From: an uncultured Mycoplasmatota bacterium
GTDB lineage: Bacteria > Bacillota_I > Bacilli_A > RF39 > UBA660
Direction: 5' to 3'
Length of the DNA stretch: 64,000 bases
Assembly: GCA_900549285.1 (NCBI GenBank)
Contig: URNW01000003.1
Span: forward strand, 1 to 64,000
A model generated the notes under the pieces. It was not told the DNA's origin and ran no database searches. It worked only from the letters and a program-made list of their open reading frames with translations. The stretch's first letter is position 1. Each line of letters begins with the position of its first letter. A program made the position numbers and the translations under genes. Of the stretch, positions 32,791-42,251 are shown one piece after another.

Positions 32791-33879
32791 TTATAATGTT
32801 TCAATAGCATCTTGGTTTTGAGCATTTAAATGAAACAAATCTTCATCTAGAATAACTCCCTGAATTGCTAAATAACTTCTCAAATATTTAGTTGGATTAT
32901 TTAAAGTAAAATTACCATCTAATGTTTTTTGATAAATTGTATTAACTTGGGGTTTATTATTATCATCAACATAAAATTCACAAATTTCCATAATTTCTCT
33001 TTGAAAACGTCCCAACTTTGCACTCATATATCCTTTAACATATATACCAATCTGTACATATCTATGAATAGTAGTAACAAACTGTTCTACATCAATATTA
33101 GATTCAATTAAACTATACATACGCATTGGAATCAAAGCAGCTTTATCGGAGTGAATAGTAGATATAATATGATGTCCAGAAGAAATAGAGTTACGTACAG
33201 CCATAACAGCCTCAGCACTACGAACCTCAGACAATAATATCCAAATAGGATTTTGTCTCATACAAGTAACTAAAACATCAGAATAACTAGCAATGTTATT
33301 TGTTTTCATAGCAACAATATCTCTATGAGGAAAGATTCGATCTAAGTGTAACTCTAAAGTATCCTCTATTGTAATAATTTTTTCATTCTCTTTTGTTGTA
33401 CTTGCTAAATATTTAACTAGCTCTGTCTTACCACTACCAGTTTCACCACTAACAATAATATTAGCATGTCCTTGAACGCAATTAAGAAGAAAATCTAACA
33501 AATCAGCACTAACATATTCTTCATTCAACAATTTCTCACGATTAAGTCTAATTTTAGCTGGTGTTTTACGAATAACCAAAGCAATTCCATTAGTAGCAAT
33601 TGAATCATGAACGAAATTAAGACGCAACTCAGTTGATTCAGCATCTAAAAAAGGATGCGCCATATTGAATGTTTTTCCCATAACATTAGAACATTGGAAA
33701 GCTAATTTTTCAATTAAAGCATTATTGATTTCTGGTCTTTCTACTCGATAAACCCCTTTAGATAAGCTTTTCAACCATAGCTGACCTCCATTAGTATATG
33801 AAATATCAGTTATATCATCAATATCAATAAATTCTTTTAATGGTCCAAAGTCTATTTGTGAGAATATAGCATCATTCAT
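32791..33879 (-). CDS. cpaF: CpaF/TadA-type secretion ATPase
   Basis: Hexameric ATPase that powers pilus assembly or secretion. Walker A VSGETGSGKTEL lies near residues 142-153, the Asp box is ITIEDTLEL, Walker B region is PIWILLSEVRSAEA and the histidine box is SSGHHIISTIHSD. 362 residues: the N-terminal domain is shorter than in most CpaF proteins (about 450). Cytoplasmic. Lies between CpaB-like and TadB genes in a single operon. Confidence 0.92.
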   Translation of the reverse strand: MNDAIFSQIDFGPLKEFIDIDDITDISYTNGGQLWLKSLSKGVYRVERPEINNALIEKLAFQCSNVMGKTFNMAHPFLDAESTELRLNFVHDSIATNGIALVIRKTPAKIRLNREKLLNEEYVSADLLDFLLNCVQGHANIIVSGETGSGKTELVKYLASTTKENEKIITIEDTLELHLDRIFPHRDIVAMKTNNIASYSDVLVTCMRQNPIWILLSEVRSAEAVMAVRNSISSGHHIISTIHSDKAALIPMRMYSLIESNIDVEQFVTTIHRYVQIGIYVKGYMSAKLGRFQREIMEICEFYVDDNNKPQVNTIYQKTLDGNFTLNNPTKYLRSYLAIQGVILDEDLFHLNAQNQDAIETL

Positions 33880-33913
33880 ATAAGCACCTCCTTTTTATTT
33901 ATTCTTTTTATCT

Positions 33914-34753
33914 TTATTCATTTGTATTTGTATTAGAATTATTATTGTCATTTACAGTACTAGATGTATTAGCATCAGGAATTTCTTGAGCATAAGTTCT
34001 AATTAAATTTCTCAAATATTGACTAGAAACAGCCGTTTCACCAGGATTACTACTATAAGAAGCATTTCTTGGAACTGGTATTAATTCAAGCCCACTAATA
34101 TAATTAGCTACACTAAGTAATTGAAATAAATCATCAGGGACCGCAAACAATAATTCAGCTGGAGTAGCAACATCACTAGTTAAGAATACACTAACTCCTT
34201 TATTATCACGAACATCTTTAATCTCAATACTTTCAATCAATTTTCCAAATACTATTTTACCATCTACTGTCATTTTTACATATAAATCAATATAATCTCC
34301 AGGGTACATTGAATTACCATATGTTGTATGAATATCAACAGCCATTGAAAATAAAGTATAACCATCAGGTATATTTTTAGTTGGATCATTTGGTGCTGAA
34401 CTACAAGAAACTACTTGCTCCTGATAAAAAAGAGCTCCAGATGGAACGCTAGTTCCATAAGTAACACACTTCGGATCAGTAGTATTTACTATAGCAGACA
34501 TATCCGTAATCACATTCTTATTATTAGAAATAAAATCTTTAAGAATGGGTTTTGTTGTAATCATTTCCTGAGTAATCTCTGATGTAGCAGTAATTGTCTG
34601 TTTAGAAACAGGAACATTAACTGTTGAAATTGCTTGATCTACTCGGTAATTATAACCAACATATAAAACAACGATTCCTAATAACACACCAAGTATTGTA
34701 ATAGTATTTTTATTTGACAAAAAACGTTTAATTGTCGTTACTATATTTCCCAT
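33914..34753 (-). CDS. CpaB/RcpC-like pilus assembly protein
   Basis: One N-terminal transmembrane helix (about 17-32) followed by a SAF-like domain: VNVPVSKQTITATSEITQEM then ITTKPILKDF is the hallmark start of CpaB proteins. The rest (YTLFSMAVDIHTTYGNSMYPGDYIDLYV) fits the beta-rich CpaB region. The C-terminal tail is a serine/asparagine/threonine run. In Gram-negatives CpaB works with the secretin; here no secretin is present, so the protein probably acts at the outer face of the single membrane. Confidence 0.8.
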   Translation of the reverse strand: MGNIVTTIKRFLSNKNTITILGVLLGIVVLYVGYNYRVDQAISTVNVPVSKQTITATSEITQEMITTKPILKDFISNNKNVITDMSAIVNTTDPKCVTYGTSVPSGALFYQEQVVSCSSAPNDPTKNIPDGYTLFSMAVDIHTTYGNSMYPGDYIDLYVKMTVDGKIVFGKLIESIEIKDVRDNKGVSVFLTSDVATPAELLFAVPDDLFQLLSVANYISGLELIPVPRNASYSSNPGETAVSSQYLRNLIRTYAQEIPDANTSSTVNDNNNSNTNTNE

Positions 34754-34762
34754 TTTATCCTC

Positions 34763-35179
34763 CTAATTCTTATTGTATTCTTCAGCATGGATCTGAATAA
34801 TAGCATCCACTCTAGAAATGGTATCATAACCATTAGCAGACACAAAATTAGCACCACTATTTGATTTAATTTCCACACTTACTTTAGGTGGAGCCTCATA
34901 TATAGCATAAAAATTAACTTCATAAGTATCATTAGTACCCATTGTTTCTGCAACTCTTCGAATAAATACTTCCATAAATTTCTCTTTATCTATTTTAATC
35001 TCATTATAATCACGATAATAAGCATAATCAACTGAATCTAACATTGAAGCCTCAGCTATTTCTCTTATCGCATAACTATCTTGGGTAGTGTTAGTTGTTA
35101 TGCCCTGAACTGAGATCATAAGACCAACAATTGCAACACCCATAACAACTAACCAATATCCCCAATATGAACTTTGCAT
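34763..35179 (-). CDS. TadE-like / DUF5411-type minor pilin candidate
   Basis: 138 residues with a short N-terminus, a hydrophobic helix (about 7-26) and a small extracytoplasmic domain (EIAEASMLDSVDYAYYRDYN, then KFMEVFIRRVAETM and a beta-rich end). The layout and its position between the giant secreted protein and the CpaB-like gene suggest a TadE-like minor pilin or pseudopilin. No clear prepilin peptidase motif is seen. Confidence 0.6.
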   Translation of the reverse strand: MQSSYWGYWLVVMGVAIVGLMISVQGITTNTTQDSYAIREIAEASMLDSVDYAYYRDYNEIKIDKEKFMEVFIRRVAETMGTNDTYEVNFYAIYEAPPKVSVEIKSNSGANFVSANGYDTISRVDAIIQIHAEEYNKN

Positions 35180-35196
35180 AACTTAACTCCCCTTTC

Positions 35197-38100
35197 CTAT
35201 TTCCAAGATGGACCAATCATATCTTCTTCAGATATACCTTTATCCCATATAGAGAAATATTCAAAATTGTCATCACTTTCTGTTCTATAATGATTACCCA
35301 TTATTAAACTACGATTATTAACAATTTCTAAATTACTTCCAAATGTTTTACCTTCATAAGAAATCACACCATCTAATAAATCACTAATGAAAGAACTGTA
35401 ACAAGCGATTTCTTCATAACCATCTAACGCATAACAAGAAAGTGTACTATTAAGATATCCATTATTATAATCTTTTTCAGCTTCATCATTATACTCTTTT
35501 ATAGCTCTAGCAGCACTAGGTGTAATTGTAACACTTAAAATTGGTGTTTCATCATAAATACTATTTCCAGCCTCTTCTATCTCATCAACTGTAGTAGCAG
35601 CCTTATCCGTTGCATCACGATTCCAGTTATATGAATTAGTACCATTAGGGAATAAATTATTTAAAGAAACTACTCGTTCAATTAATGAAGTTCCAGCATC
35701 ACTATCATAAATACATCCAGCTCCAATACAATCAGCTATACAGTCATCACCATAACATTCATAATCGCAATTTGGACCCTTACAATCCGCAAAACATTCA
35801 TCACCAGTACATTCAGTATCGAAATCACAGATAATTGTATCTTCATCTGTAATACCCATATTAACTAGATAAGCACATGCGTATTGAACATTTCCATCTT
35901 TATCAACAAAGTCTCCATACTCTTCTTTATTGATAACGGCATTTTTACCACCAATTAATCGACCAAGTTTACCATTTTGATCATAGTATTCACCTAAATC
36001 AGTCATATTAACGGTATATTTATACATTCCTCTTTCAGTACTTAAACTAACAGGTAATTTATTTTCTAATGCAATAGCATCATCACGTTTTTCTCCTTCA
36101 TCAGCACTTATAATTTCACCACTAGGATAAACATTATAGAACAATGTAGACGGTTTATAATTAGCTTCTATAGTAGAAGTAACCTTTTTATAACGAGCAT
36201 CAGATATTTCTTGAGTACTTTCCTTTTTATTTGTTCCACAGCCATCAGTATCACAATAAACATAACTTATAGGAGTATATTTTGTAGATGAAGAAGTTGA
36301 TTTAGAACATCTATCATATTGAAGTCCTTTTAATTCTGCTTGAGATTCAGAACCATTACTAGAAACATTAGAATTACAATACCACTCAGTAGTATCTTTT
36401 CCAGAAACAGAGGCATCCATACTTCCATAATCATTAGCTAAATCTGCCAAATAATCCTCTTCATAATCATAGTATACTTCTGGTTCATACTCAATTTCAG
36501 TTTCCCATTCTGAGCAAGAATTATACTCTTTAATCGTGTTATCATATTCAGTTTTCAAACGTGATAAATTCCTACTTGCAGTATCAATTTTGTTTTGAAT
36601 TTGCTCTTGGTAATCAGATTTTGTATTAACAGTATCTTTAGAATAAGTCGTAGTAGTACAACATCCACCATCTTCGTAAATTCTTTCATAAGTTACGCTA
36701 TCTTCAACATCCTTAGAGCCATAAGTTACTTCCATAATACCAGTGGCAAGTTCAGAGTTACTATATTCTTTAGAAGCAAATCTACTCTCATTATAATAAG
36801 CCCAATTCCGTGCAGTTCCTTCTGTTTTCCAAGTACCATAATAACTCAACCAGTCTGTACAACCACTACAACAATGAGGATTTAAAACACCACATGTAGA
36901 TTCTGAGCAAGCGCTACAAGCGGTTCCATAATCAGTTTCATATATTGTAGGTAATAAAGTAGTCCATTTATTATACTCATTCCACCAGTAGGCCATCTCA
37001 TATTGAATATCTAACATATCCTTATTATACAAGTCTCTATCAATCGTATTAGTATAACATGTTTTGGTTCCTTCAACCGCAGCACTAAATGTAAAGTATC
37101 TACCTGCATTTACAAGTTTAGCAGTAGGCATAGTCATTGTATAATCTTCTTTACAAGAAACAACACAATACTTATTTTGTTCTAATGTATAAGAATTTCC
37201 TTCGTCATCCACTGCCCCAGGAACTGAGCCTTTATCAGCAGCGCCTTTATCACCATTACGATCTACCTGTCCATCAATTTGGCTAACAAAACAAGCGTAA
37301 ACTTCATCAGGTCCTTTTATATTAACATCATGATTATCTAATGGAGAAACAATCAAATTATTATCAGCATCACAGCAATCAAAATTATCAACAACTGTAG
37401 GGCATTCTACTTCACAAACTGCTCCAAATTCTTCACAAGCATCATCATCTCCAAATGCACATTCTACTTCAAGTTCTGCACATTCACCACAATCAGCTTC
37501 TAATAATTCTTGACATTCACTACTGCCAATATATCCAGATGCAATACAAGCCTCAATTAAATCATCACAATCACAAGCATCAATTAAATAAGTCTCATAA
37601 GAACTTGTCCAAGGACTAGGATTTCCATCTGACTCATATACGCCCAAATATCTTTGTGCTTCTTTTTCACCAGAATACCAAACAACACCTACATATTTAC
37701 TATACTCACCAAACTCAGAAGTAGTTGAAGTACCACCAATAGAATATTTAATAGGAGCTTGTCCACACTTTAATTTATTTATACTATTATTAGTTGTAGA
37801 TTCATAGCCTTCAAAATGGACTGTAATTTTAACTGTAGTTACACTATTTTCTTTAAAATATCCTAGTGCAACTAAATCTTGCCCTAAAATCGATTCGATC
37901 TCTCCTCTATTAGTCAAAATTGGTCCATTCTCTATTTCAATAGAAGAAATATAACCAGTTAATCCTTCATATTGAGTATTATTAGCATAACTAATTCCTG
38001 TACCATTTGTACCTTTATTAATAATAAATTTATCATTTAAAGATAGATTAGAAACAACAATAGTATGAACTACATCTTTTTGAACAAATACACCATCATT

Positions 38101-39000
38101 TGTTTCAATCTTTTCAACTTCTGTTGCTTGTGGAAGAACAGAAGTAGTATCAATATCAGTAAGAGAACTTAAATTATTAACATACTCTGTAGCTTTTTGT
38201 AATGCACTATAATAATAATTTTTAGCATTCGTCATAGCATTTCCACTCGTAGTGCCAAAATAATATTTTGGATGAGCACTAAAAGTACTACGTGGAGATA
38301 AAGATCCAGCGTTTGCTGCACTAAGAGCACTATTTAAATTATCATAATAAGAAGAATTTTCTGTTAACCAAGTATTAACAGCTGTTAAATTAGAATAAAA
38401 TGCTCCTTTATACTCCAAATTAGCAGTATTATATAAACCAAAAGTATACAAAAGTCCTCTAATTGCTACTAATCTTGAAAAATAATCTTCAATATTTGAA
38501 CTAGGAGATCCTAATATTCCATGATCTACTAAAACACTCATAACTGCAACGTCAAAAGCCTTTACTTTAACACTAGAAGAACTGTCTAATAAAAATCTTT
38601 CAGCATATAAAGGATTATATCCTTCATATTGTGCATCTAAACAAAATAAAGCTGATCCAACATATTTATCATAATAAGAAGAAAAATAACCATTGTTAAC
38701 CGTAGAGCCATTAACAACATATTTTATCCCAATATCTCTATAATAGTTAGTAGGATTACCTTTAGCAGTATATCTGTTATTTGTTCCAACTATAACTTTA
38801 GAAGTATTAGTTGCAGATTTTAATTGACTAATAACGCCCTTTGCAGATAATATATTACCATTTTTTGTTGAACGACACTGCTCAGAACCATAGCCATCAC
38901 AACTTGCAGGACTATTTGCAAAAGCGGATGCAGATGGTGCCAAAATAACGAATAATAATAAGGTAATAATAAACAAACTAGCATTCTTTAACTTTTTCAT
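35197..39000 (-). CDS. Giant cysteine-rich secreted protein of the Tad-like locus
   Basis: 1267 residues. Signal peptide with cleavage near SASAFANS (about residue 26). Three cysteine-dense segments: about 470-543 (CDCDDLIEACIASGY, then ECQELLEADCGECAEL, CEVECPTVVDNFDCC), about 690-717 (CSACSESTCGVLNPHCCSGC) and about 1057-1096, where the pattern ECxGDxCxxDC(K)GxxC recurs. An N-terminal ALFCLDAQYEGYNPLY segment could be a thioester-type domain start, but I cannot locate the partner glutamine. No C-terminal anchor or sorting signal. Its stop and start codons bracket the operon genes: the ATG overlaps the previous stop (ATGA). Likely an adhesin or tip component held by the Tad-like machine; function unknown. 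Confidence 0.75.
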   Translation of the reverse strand: MKKLKNASLFIITLLLFVILAPSASAFANSPASCDGYGSEQCRSTKNGNILSAKGVISQLKSATNTSKVIVGTNNRYTAKGNPTNYYRDIGIKYVVNGSTVNNGYFSSYYDKYVGSALFCLDAQYEGYNPLYAERFLLDSSSSVKVKAFDVAVMSVLVDHGILGSPSSNIEDYFSRLVAIRGLLYTFGLYNTANLEYKGAFYSNLTAVNTWLTENSSYYDNLNSALSAANAGSLSPRSTFSAHPKYYFGTTSGNAMTNAKNYYYSALQKATEYVNNLSSLTDIDTTSVLPQATEVEKIETNDGVFVQKDVVHTIVVSNLSLNDKFIINKGTNGTGISYANNTQYEGLTGYISSIEIENGPILTNRGEIESILGQDLVALGYFKENSVTTVKITVHFEGYESTTNNSINKLKCGQAPIKYSIGGTSTTSEFGEYSKYVGVVWYSGEKEAQRYLGVYESDGNPSPWTSSYETYLIDACDCDDLIEACIASGYIGSSECQELLEADCGECAELEVECAFGDDDACEEFGAVCEVECPTVVDNFDCCDADNNLIVSPLDNHDVNIKGPDEVYACFVSQIDGQVDRNGDKGAADKGSVPGAVDDEGNSYTLEQNKYCVVSCKEDYTMTMPTAKLVNAGRYFTFSAAVEGTKTCYTNTIDRDLYNKDMLDIQYEMAYWWNEYNKWTTLLPTIYETDYGTACSACSESTCGVLNPHCCSGCTDWLSYYGTWKTEGTARNWAYYNESRFASKEYSNSELATGIMEVTYGSKDVEDSVTYERIYEDGGCCTTTTYSKDTVNTKSDYQEQIQNKIDTASRNLSRLKTEYDNTIKEYNSCSEWETEIEYEPEVYYDYEEDYLADLANDYGSMDASVSGKDTTEWYCNSNVSSNGSESQAELKGLQYDRCSKSTSSSTKYTPISYVYCDTDGCGTNKKESTQEISDARYKKVTSTIEANYKPSTLFYNVYPSGEIISADEGEKRDDAIALENKLPVSLSTERGMYKYTVNMTDLGEYYDQNGKLGRLIGGKNAVINKEEYGDFVDKDGNVQYACAYLVNMGITDEDTIICDFDTECTGDECFADCKGPNCDYECYGDDCIADCIGAGCIYDSDAGTSLIERVVSLNNLFPNGTNSYNWNRDATDKAATTVDEIEEAGNSIYDETPILSVTITPSAARAIKEYNDEAEKDYNNGYLNSTLSCYALDGYEEIACYSSFISDLLDGVISYEGKTFGSNLEIVNNRSLIMGNHYRTESDDNFEYFSIWDKGISEEDMIGPSWK

Positions 39001-39767
39001 ACTATCTTACTCCTTTGTTTTCTAATTACCACATACGTAATCAATCCCCCAGCAGCAATTATTATAACTACAACTATTATAACAATGACCACATTATCTT
39101 TTAAAAACTCAATAAATCCATTCTTTTCTTCTTCTGTAACTGGATTTTTTTCTGTTCCATCAGCATTTAACTTACCTGCTTTATATTCTTCAGCTAATCT
39201 TAAAAAATCTTCATATGAAATATTATCAATAGAAACAGATAAATATTCATGACATAAATAGAAATCTTCAATCCCATCACAAATAGCTGTCTCACTATAA
39301 TTATTATACAGAGGTGTAGTTAAATAAGTCGTATAAAGTTTTGTATCAGGGCAATTAGTAGATGTAGAACTATAAATCTCTATAGTATAATTAGTACTAT
39401 AAATATAAACAGCTTCATCAAATGATATTACTCCATCTACTGCATCTGAATAAGTATAAGTAGTAGACTGATTAGTAGATTGATTAGTAACTACAACATA
39501 TAAATCTTCTGTAATATTTCTAATGTATATTCTAAAATAAGACTTTTTAGGGACATAATTTTCTTGTTCCTCATCTGTTAATCCATCTGGCGGATTAAAT
39601 CCTTCATCTACAGTAATTTCTTTTTCTATAACTTCATAGTCAACACCCACATTTGCAGCCAAACTATTTAGCTCATTTGTCTCAGTAACATCACACGCTG
39701 CATAAGCATAAGTACTACTGGCTAAAAACAAAAGTAATGCAAAACTAAAAGCTTTCAATTTCCTCAT
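38997..39767 (-). CDS. Membrane-anchored secreted protein, first gene of the Tad-like operon
   Basis: Signal peptide (MRKLKAFSFALLLFLASS, cleavage near AYAACD), an extracytoplasmic domain of about 200 residues with four to five cysteines and many tyrosine/threonine strands, a lysine/glutamate linker, and a C-terminal transmembrane helix (VVIVIIVVVIIIAAGGLITYV) with a basic tail (RKQRSKIV). The ATG at 39767 is preferred: an upstream in-frame ATG at 39785 lies at the expected transcription start. Probably a membrane partner of the giant protein encoded next. Confidence 0.7.
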   Translation of the reverse strand: MRKLKAFSFALLLFLASSTYAYAACDVTETNELNSLAANVGVDYEVIEKEITVDEGFNPPDGLTDEEQENYVPKKSYFRIYIRNITEDLYVVVTNQSTNQSTTYTYSDAVDGVISFDEAVYIYSTNYTIEIYSSTSTNCPDTKLYTTYLTTPLYNNYSETAICDGIEDFYLCHEYLSVSIDNISYEDFLRLAEEYKAGKLNADGTEKNPVTEEEKNGFIEFLKDNVVIVIIVVVIIIAAGGLITYVVIRKQRSKIV

Positions 39768-39792
39768 AGTATACACCAACCTCATAATTTAA

Positions 39793-39821
39793 ATTATAAC
39801 ATGGCTCAATCATTTTTTCAA
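39793..39821 (-). promoter_or_regulatory. Promoter of the Tad-like operon
   Basis: Minus strand TTGAAA (39816-39821), 17-base spacer, TGTTATAAT with the -10 at 39793-39798. Confidence 0.85.
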
Positions 39822-39832
39822 TAAAAATAACG

Positions 39833-39862
39833 CAAAAAGAAGCCATCATAAAGCTTCTTTAA
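39833..39862 (-). terminator. Terminator of the IT-superfamily permease gene
   Basis: Minus-strand AAAGAAGC/GCTTCTTT stem with a 9-base loop and T residues; it contains the stop codon at 39859. Confidence 0.82.
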
Positions 39863-41298
39863 ATAATAGTCATTAGAATAAAAATTACTAATAAACAAAT
39901 AAACATTCCAAGTAAAAATCTCCATATATATTTTAACCAATCACTAAATTTAACTTTTAATGAAACAAGTCCAATTCCTAAAATCATACTAGTTGGAATA
40001 AAGAATTGTACAAATCCATATAAAGAAGTAAAAATAGTATAAACAGGTCCCATATAATCAACATATTCAACTGGTAAATATGATCCCATAACCCAACCTG
40101 TAAATCCTAAATCTGTATGGAAAATATTAAGTAATAAAGATGATAAAGTCATAGTTGCAATATTAAAGCTATCTGTTAAAGTAAGTAATTTATTTACGAT
40201 AGTAGCCATATAAGTTGATTGATAAACTACAATCATTAACATATATGCACCAACTATACATAAAGATGGAAGAATAAGTTTTTTAATTCCATTTATCACT
40301 GCCTCAATAAAATCATTCATTTTAAAACGATAACATAAAGCAAGAATAATAGTAAACAACATTAAAAATGCACTAATGGTAATATTATTCCATGAACCTA
40401 AAGCAGTAATACCAGTTCCAAGTAAATCTTTAAAAATAAAGAACTCATTAGAACTTGATCCTATTTTAATATCCTCCGTAATCAAAGAGTGAAAATTATC
40501 AAAAGCTTCAATTCCAAAATTACCCTTCCAATTAACAAAGCCTAAAATACAAATTGCAAACAATACCACTCCTACTACTATAATTGGAATCATATTTTTA
40601 GTCTTTTTATTTCGCTCTTCTTCAACTTCAACTGAAAACAAATCAACCGTCAAAGCATCCTTTTCTACTTTACTCATATGAGTTAATATAAAGAAATTAA
40701 ATAGTAATAAGCCGATTCCTAAAATTCCTCCTCGTACTAAAAGAGCTGGCATTTCATAAGGAGTACTTTGAGTATATCCTAAATAATAATTAAACATAGA
40801 AATACCATCTGTACCATAAGTAGCACCCATAACTCCTACTAAAATAGAACCAAATGTTGTAGCTAAAATTGTCATTTTATCAAATTTTAAACGGTTTAAA
40901 ATTGAAATAATAAAAGGAACAAAAATTAATACAACAAAAGTCTGAGTAAGTAAACTAGTTAAAGCTGCTAAAATAATTGAAATAACCACTACTGCTACTT
41001 TTTTATGCTTAATTTTATGAGCAATTCCTGAGACAATTCTTTCATATGCTTGTGTTTTAGTAAGCACACCATAAAAAGCTCCAATTGCAAATAAAATCAC
41101 AATTTTATCTACTGCAAAAGATAAAGCATAATAAATAGTATAAGCAATATCATAGATTCCTAACCTAGCCATTCCTGTTGAAGAATAACCTGTTGAAGTA
41201 TATCCTCCTGTTGGAATAACCCAAGAAAGAACAAATGCTAATACAACTAATATTAAAACACCTTTTAAAAGACCATACTTTTTTTCTTTTTTCTTCAT
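39859..41298 (-). CDS. YfcC/DcuC-like IT-superfamily permease
   Basis: 479 residues with about 11-12 helices. The opening (KKYGLLKGVLILVVLAFVLS) and WVIPTGGY, and the hairpin-loop motifs with conserved glycine/serine/threonine (SLLTQTFVVLIFVPF, GATYGTDGISM), fit the YfcC family of the ion transporter superfamily, which carries C4-dicarboxylates, short-chain acids or amino acids. Substrate unknown. ATG 41298 with AGGAGGG upstream; 12 further codons are open. A monocistronic gene with its own terminator. Confidence 0.75.
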   Translation of the reverse strand: MKKKEKKYGLLKGVLILVVLAFVLSWVIPTGGYTSTGYSSTGMARLGIYDIAYTIYYALSFAVDKIVILFAIGAFYGVLTKTQAYERIVSGIAHKIKHKKVAVVVISIILAALTSLLTQTFVVLIFVPFIISILNRLKFDKMTILATTFGSILVGVMGATYGTDGISMFNYYLGYTQSTPYEMPALLVRGGILGIGLLLFNFFILTHMSKVEKDALTVDLFSVEVEEERNKKTKNMIPIIVVGVVLFAICILGFVNWKGNFGIEAFDNFHSLITEDIKIGSSSNEFFIFKDLLGTGITALGSWNNITISAFLMLFTIILALCYRFKMNDFIEAVINGIKKLILPSLCIVGAYMLMIVVYQSTYMATIVNKLLTLTDSFNIATMTLSSLLLNIFHTDLGFTGWVMGSYLPVEYVDYMGPVYTIFTSLYGFVQFFIPTSMILGIGLVSLKVKFSDWLKYIWRFLLGMFICLLVIFILMTII

Positions 41299-41424
41299 AA
41301 ATTCCCTCCTAACATTGATTATAATACAAATCATTTTAAAAAAAAAGAAAAAAGTGTTATTTTTCTATGAATTTTTTGTGAAAAATCATTTTAAAAAAGA
41401 AAAATATTCTTTTCTTATCAAAAT

Positions 41425-42063
41425 CTAGTCTTTTTCCTTTAACTTTTCTATTTCTTCAACAGATAATCCAGTATATCCAGATATTTTATCTTTTGAAATG
41501 CCATCTTTTAACATATTTTTAGCGATTTCCATTCTTTCTAATTCCACTGCATGATTCTTTGCAATTAACATATTCCATTTGTTTAGTTTCTCTTGTTTCT
41601 CTTCATCATTTACATATTTATGTATCCATTCATGTAATTCCATTAATAACTCATCCCCTTTGGCTATCTTTTCTCGCTCTTTCTCATCTTTTGTTCCAAT
41701 AAATTTCAACCATTTTTCTAAGACATTTTTAGTATAGTCTAACTCTCTTGCTTTGTCAATTTGCACTACCTTGACACAGAAACGATCTTTCCCTAATTTA
41801 ATCTTTGAATTATGTTCACTAGTAATATAAAAATTCTCTATTACTTCTTCTCCTAAATCCAATTTGCTATTCTCTATAAAATTGATCTGAATTGTTTTTC
41901 CTAATTCATAGTAATGTTCTCCTACTTCTAATTTATTGTGTAAATATCCCACTGGATATTCCAATATTTGTTCTAATAAAAATTCTAACTGTCTTCTATT
42001 ATCTGGATTAGCAAATGTTTCTTTAAATAATAAATCATTCATTAACGTATCTTTATATTTCAT
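41425..42063 (-). pseudogene. PD-(D/E)XK (Rpn-type) transposase-like gene, copy B, core deleted
   Basis: Open frame of 212 codons from ATG 42063 (MKYKDTLMNDLLFKETFANP) ending TAG. Compared with copy A it lacks the nuclease core between two KLE(V/I) positions: NKLEV joins straight to GEHYYELGKTIQINF. Copy A has AAATTAGA at both borders, so the loss looks like a deletion between short direct repeats. The C-terminal half (KVVQIDKARELDYT, EWIHKYVND, then DGISKDKISGYTGLSVEEI) is intact. It would be translated but without catalytic residues. Confidence 0.75.
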
Positions 42064-42215
42064 ATATATTTCCCTTTCCTGCACCCAATATATAAGAAAA
42101 AGAAAAAAGAGTCAAATAACCAATTTAATGTCATTCTCTAATCAAATCATATATTTTCATTAATAAAAAAGTGTTCTTTCATTTATCAAACTAACATATT
42201 TAGTAAAAATTAAAA
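42064..42215 (-). repeat. 5' flank shared with PD-(D/E)XK copy A
   Basis: Upstream region of copy B aligned by eye with 30394-30545; identical minus-strand words include ATTAAATTGG and GATTTGATT. Confidence 0.55.
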
Positions 42216-42251
42216 AAAGACAAATTTTCATTCATCTTTTTTAAAATAATT

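Noticed and set aside
36595..36885. Plus-strand open frame inside the giant secreted protein gene
   Set aside because: Low-complexity antisense translation of the cysteine/threonine-rich region, without start signals.
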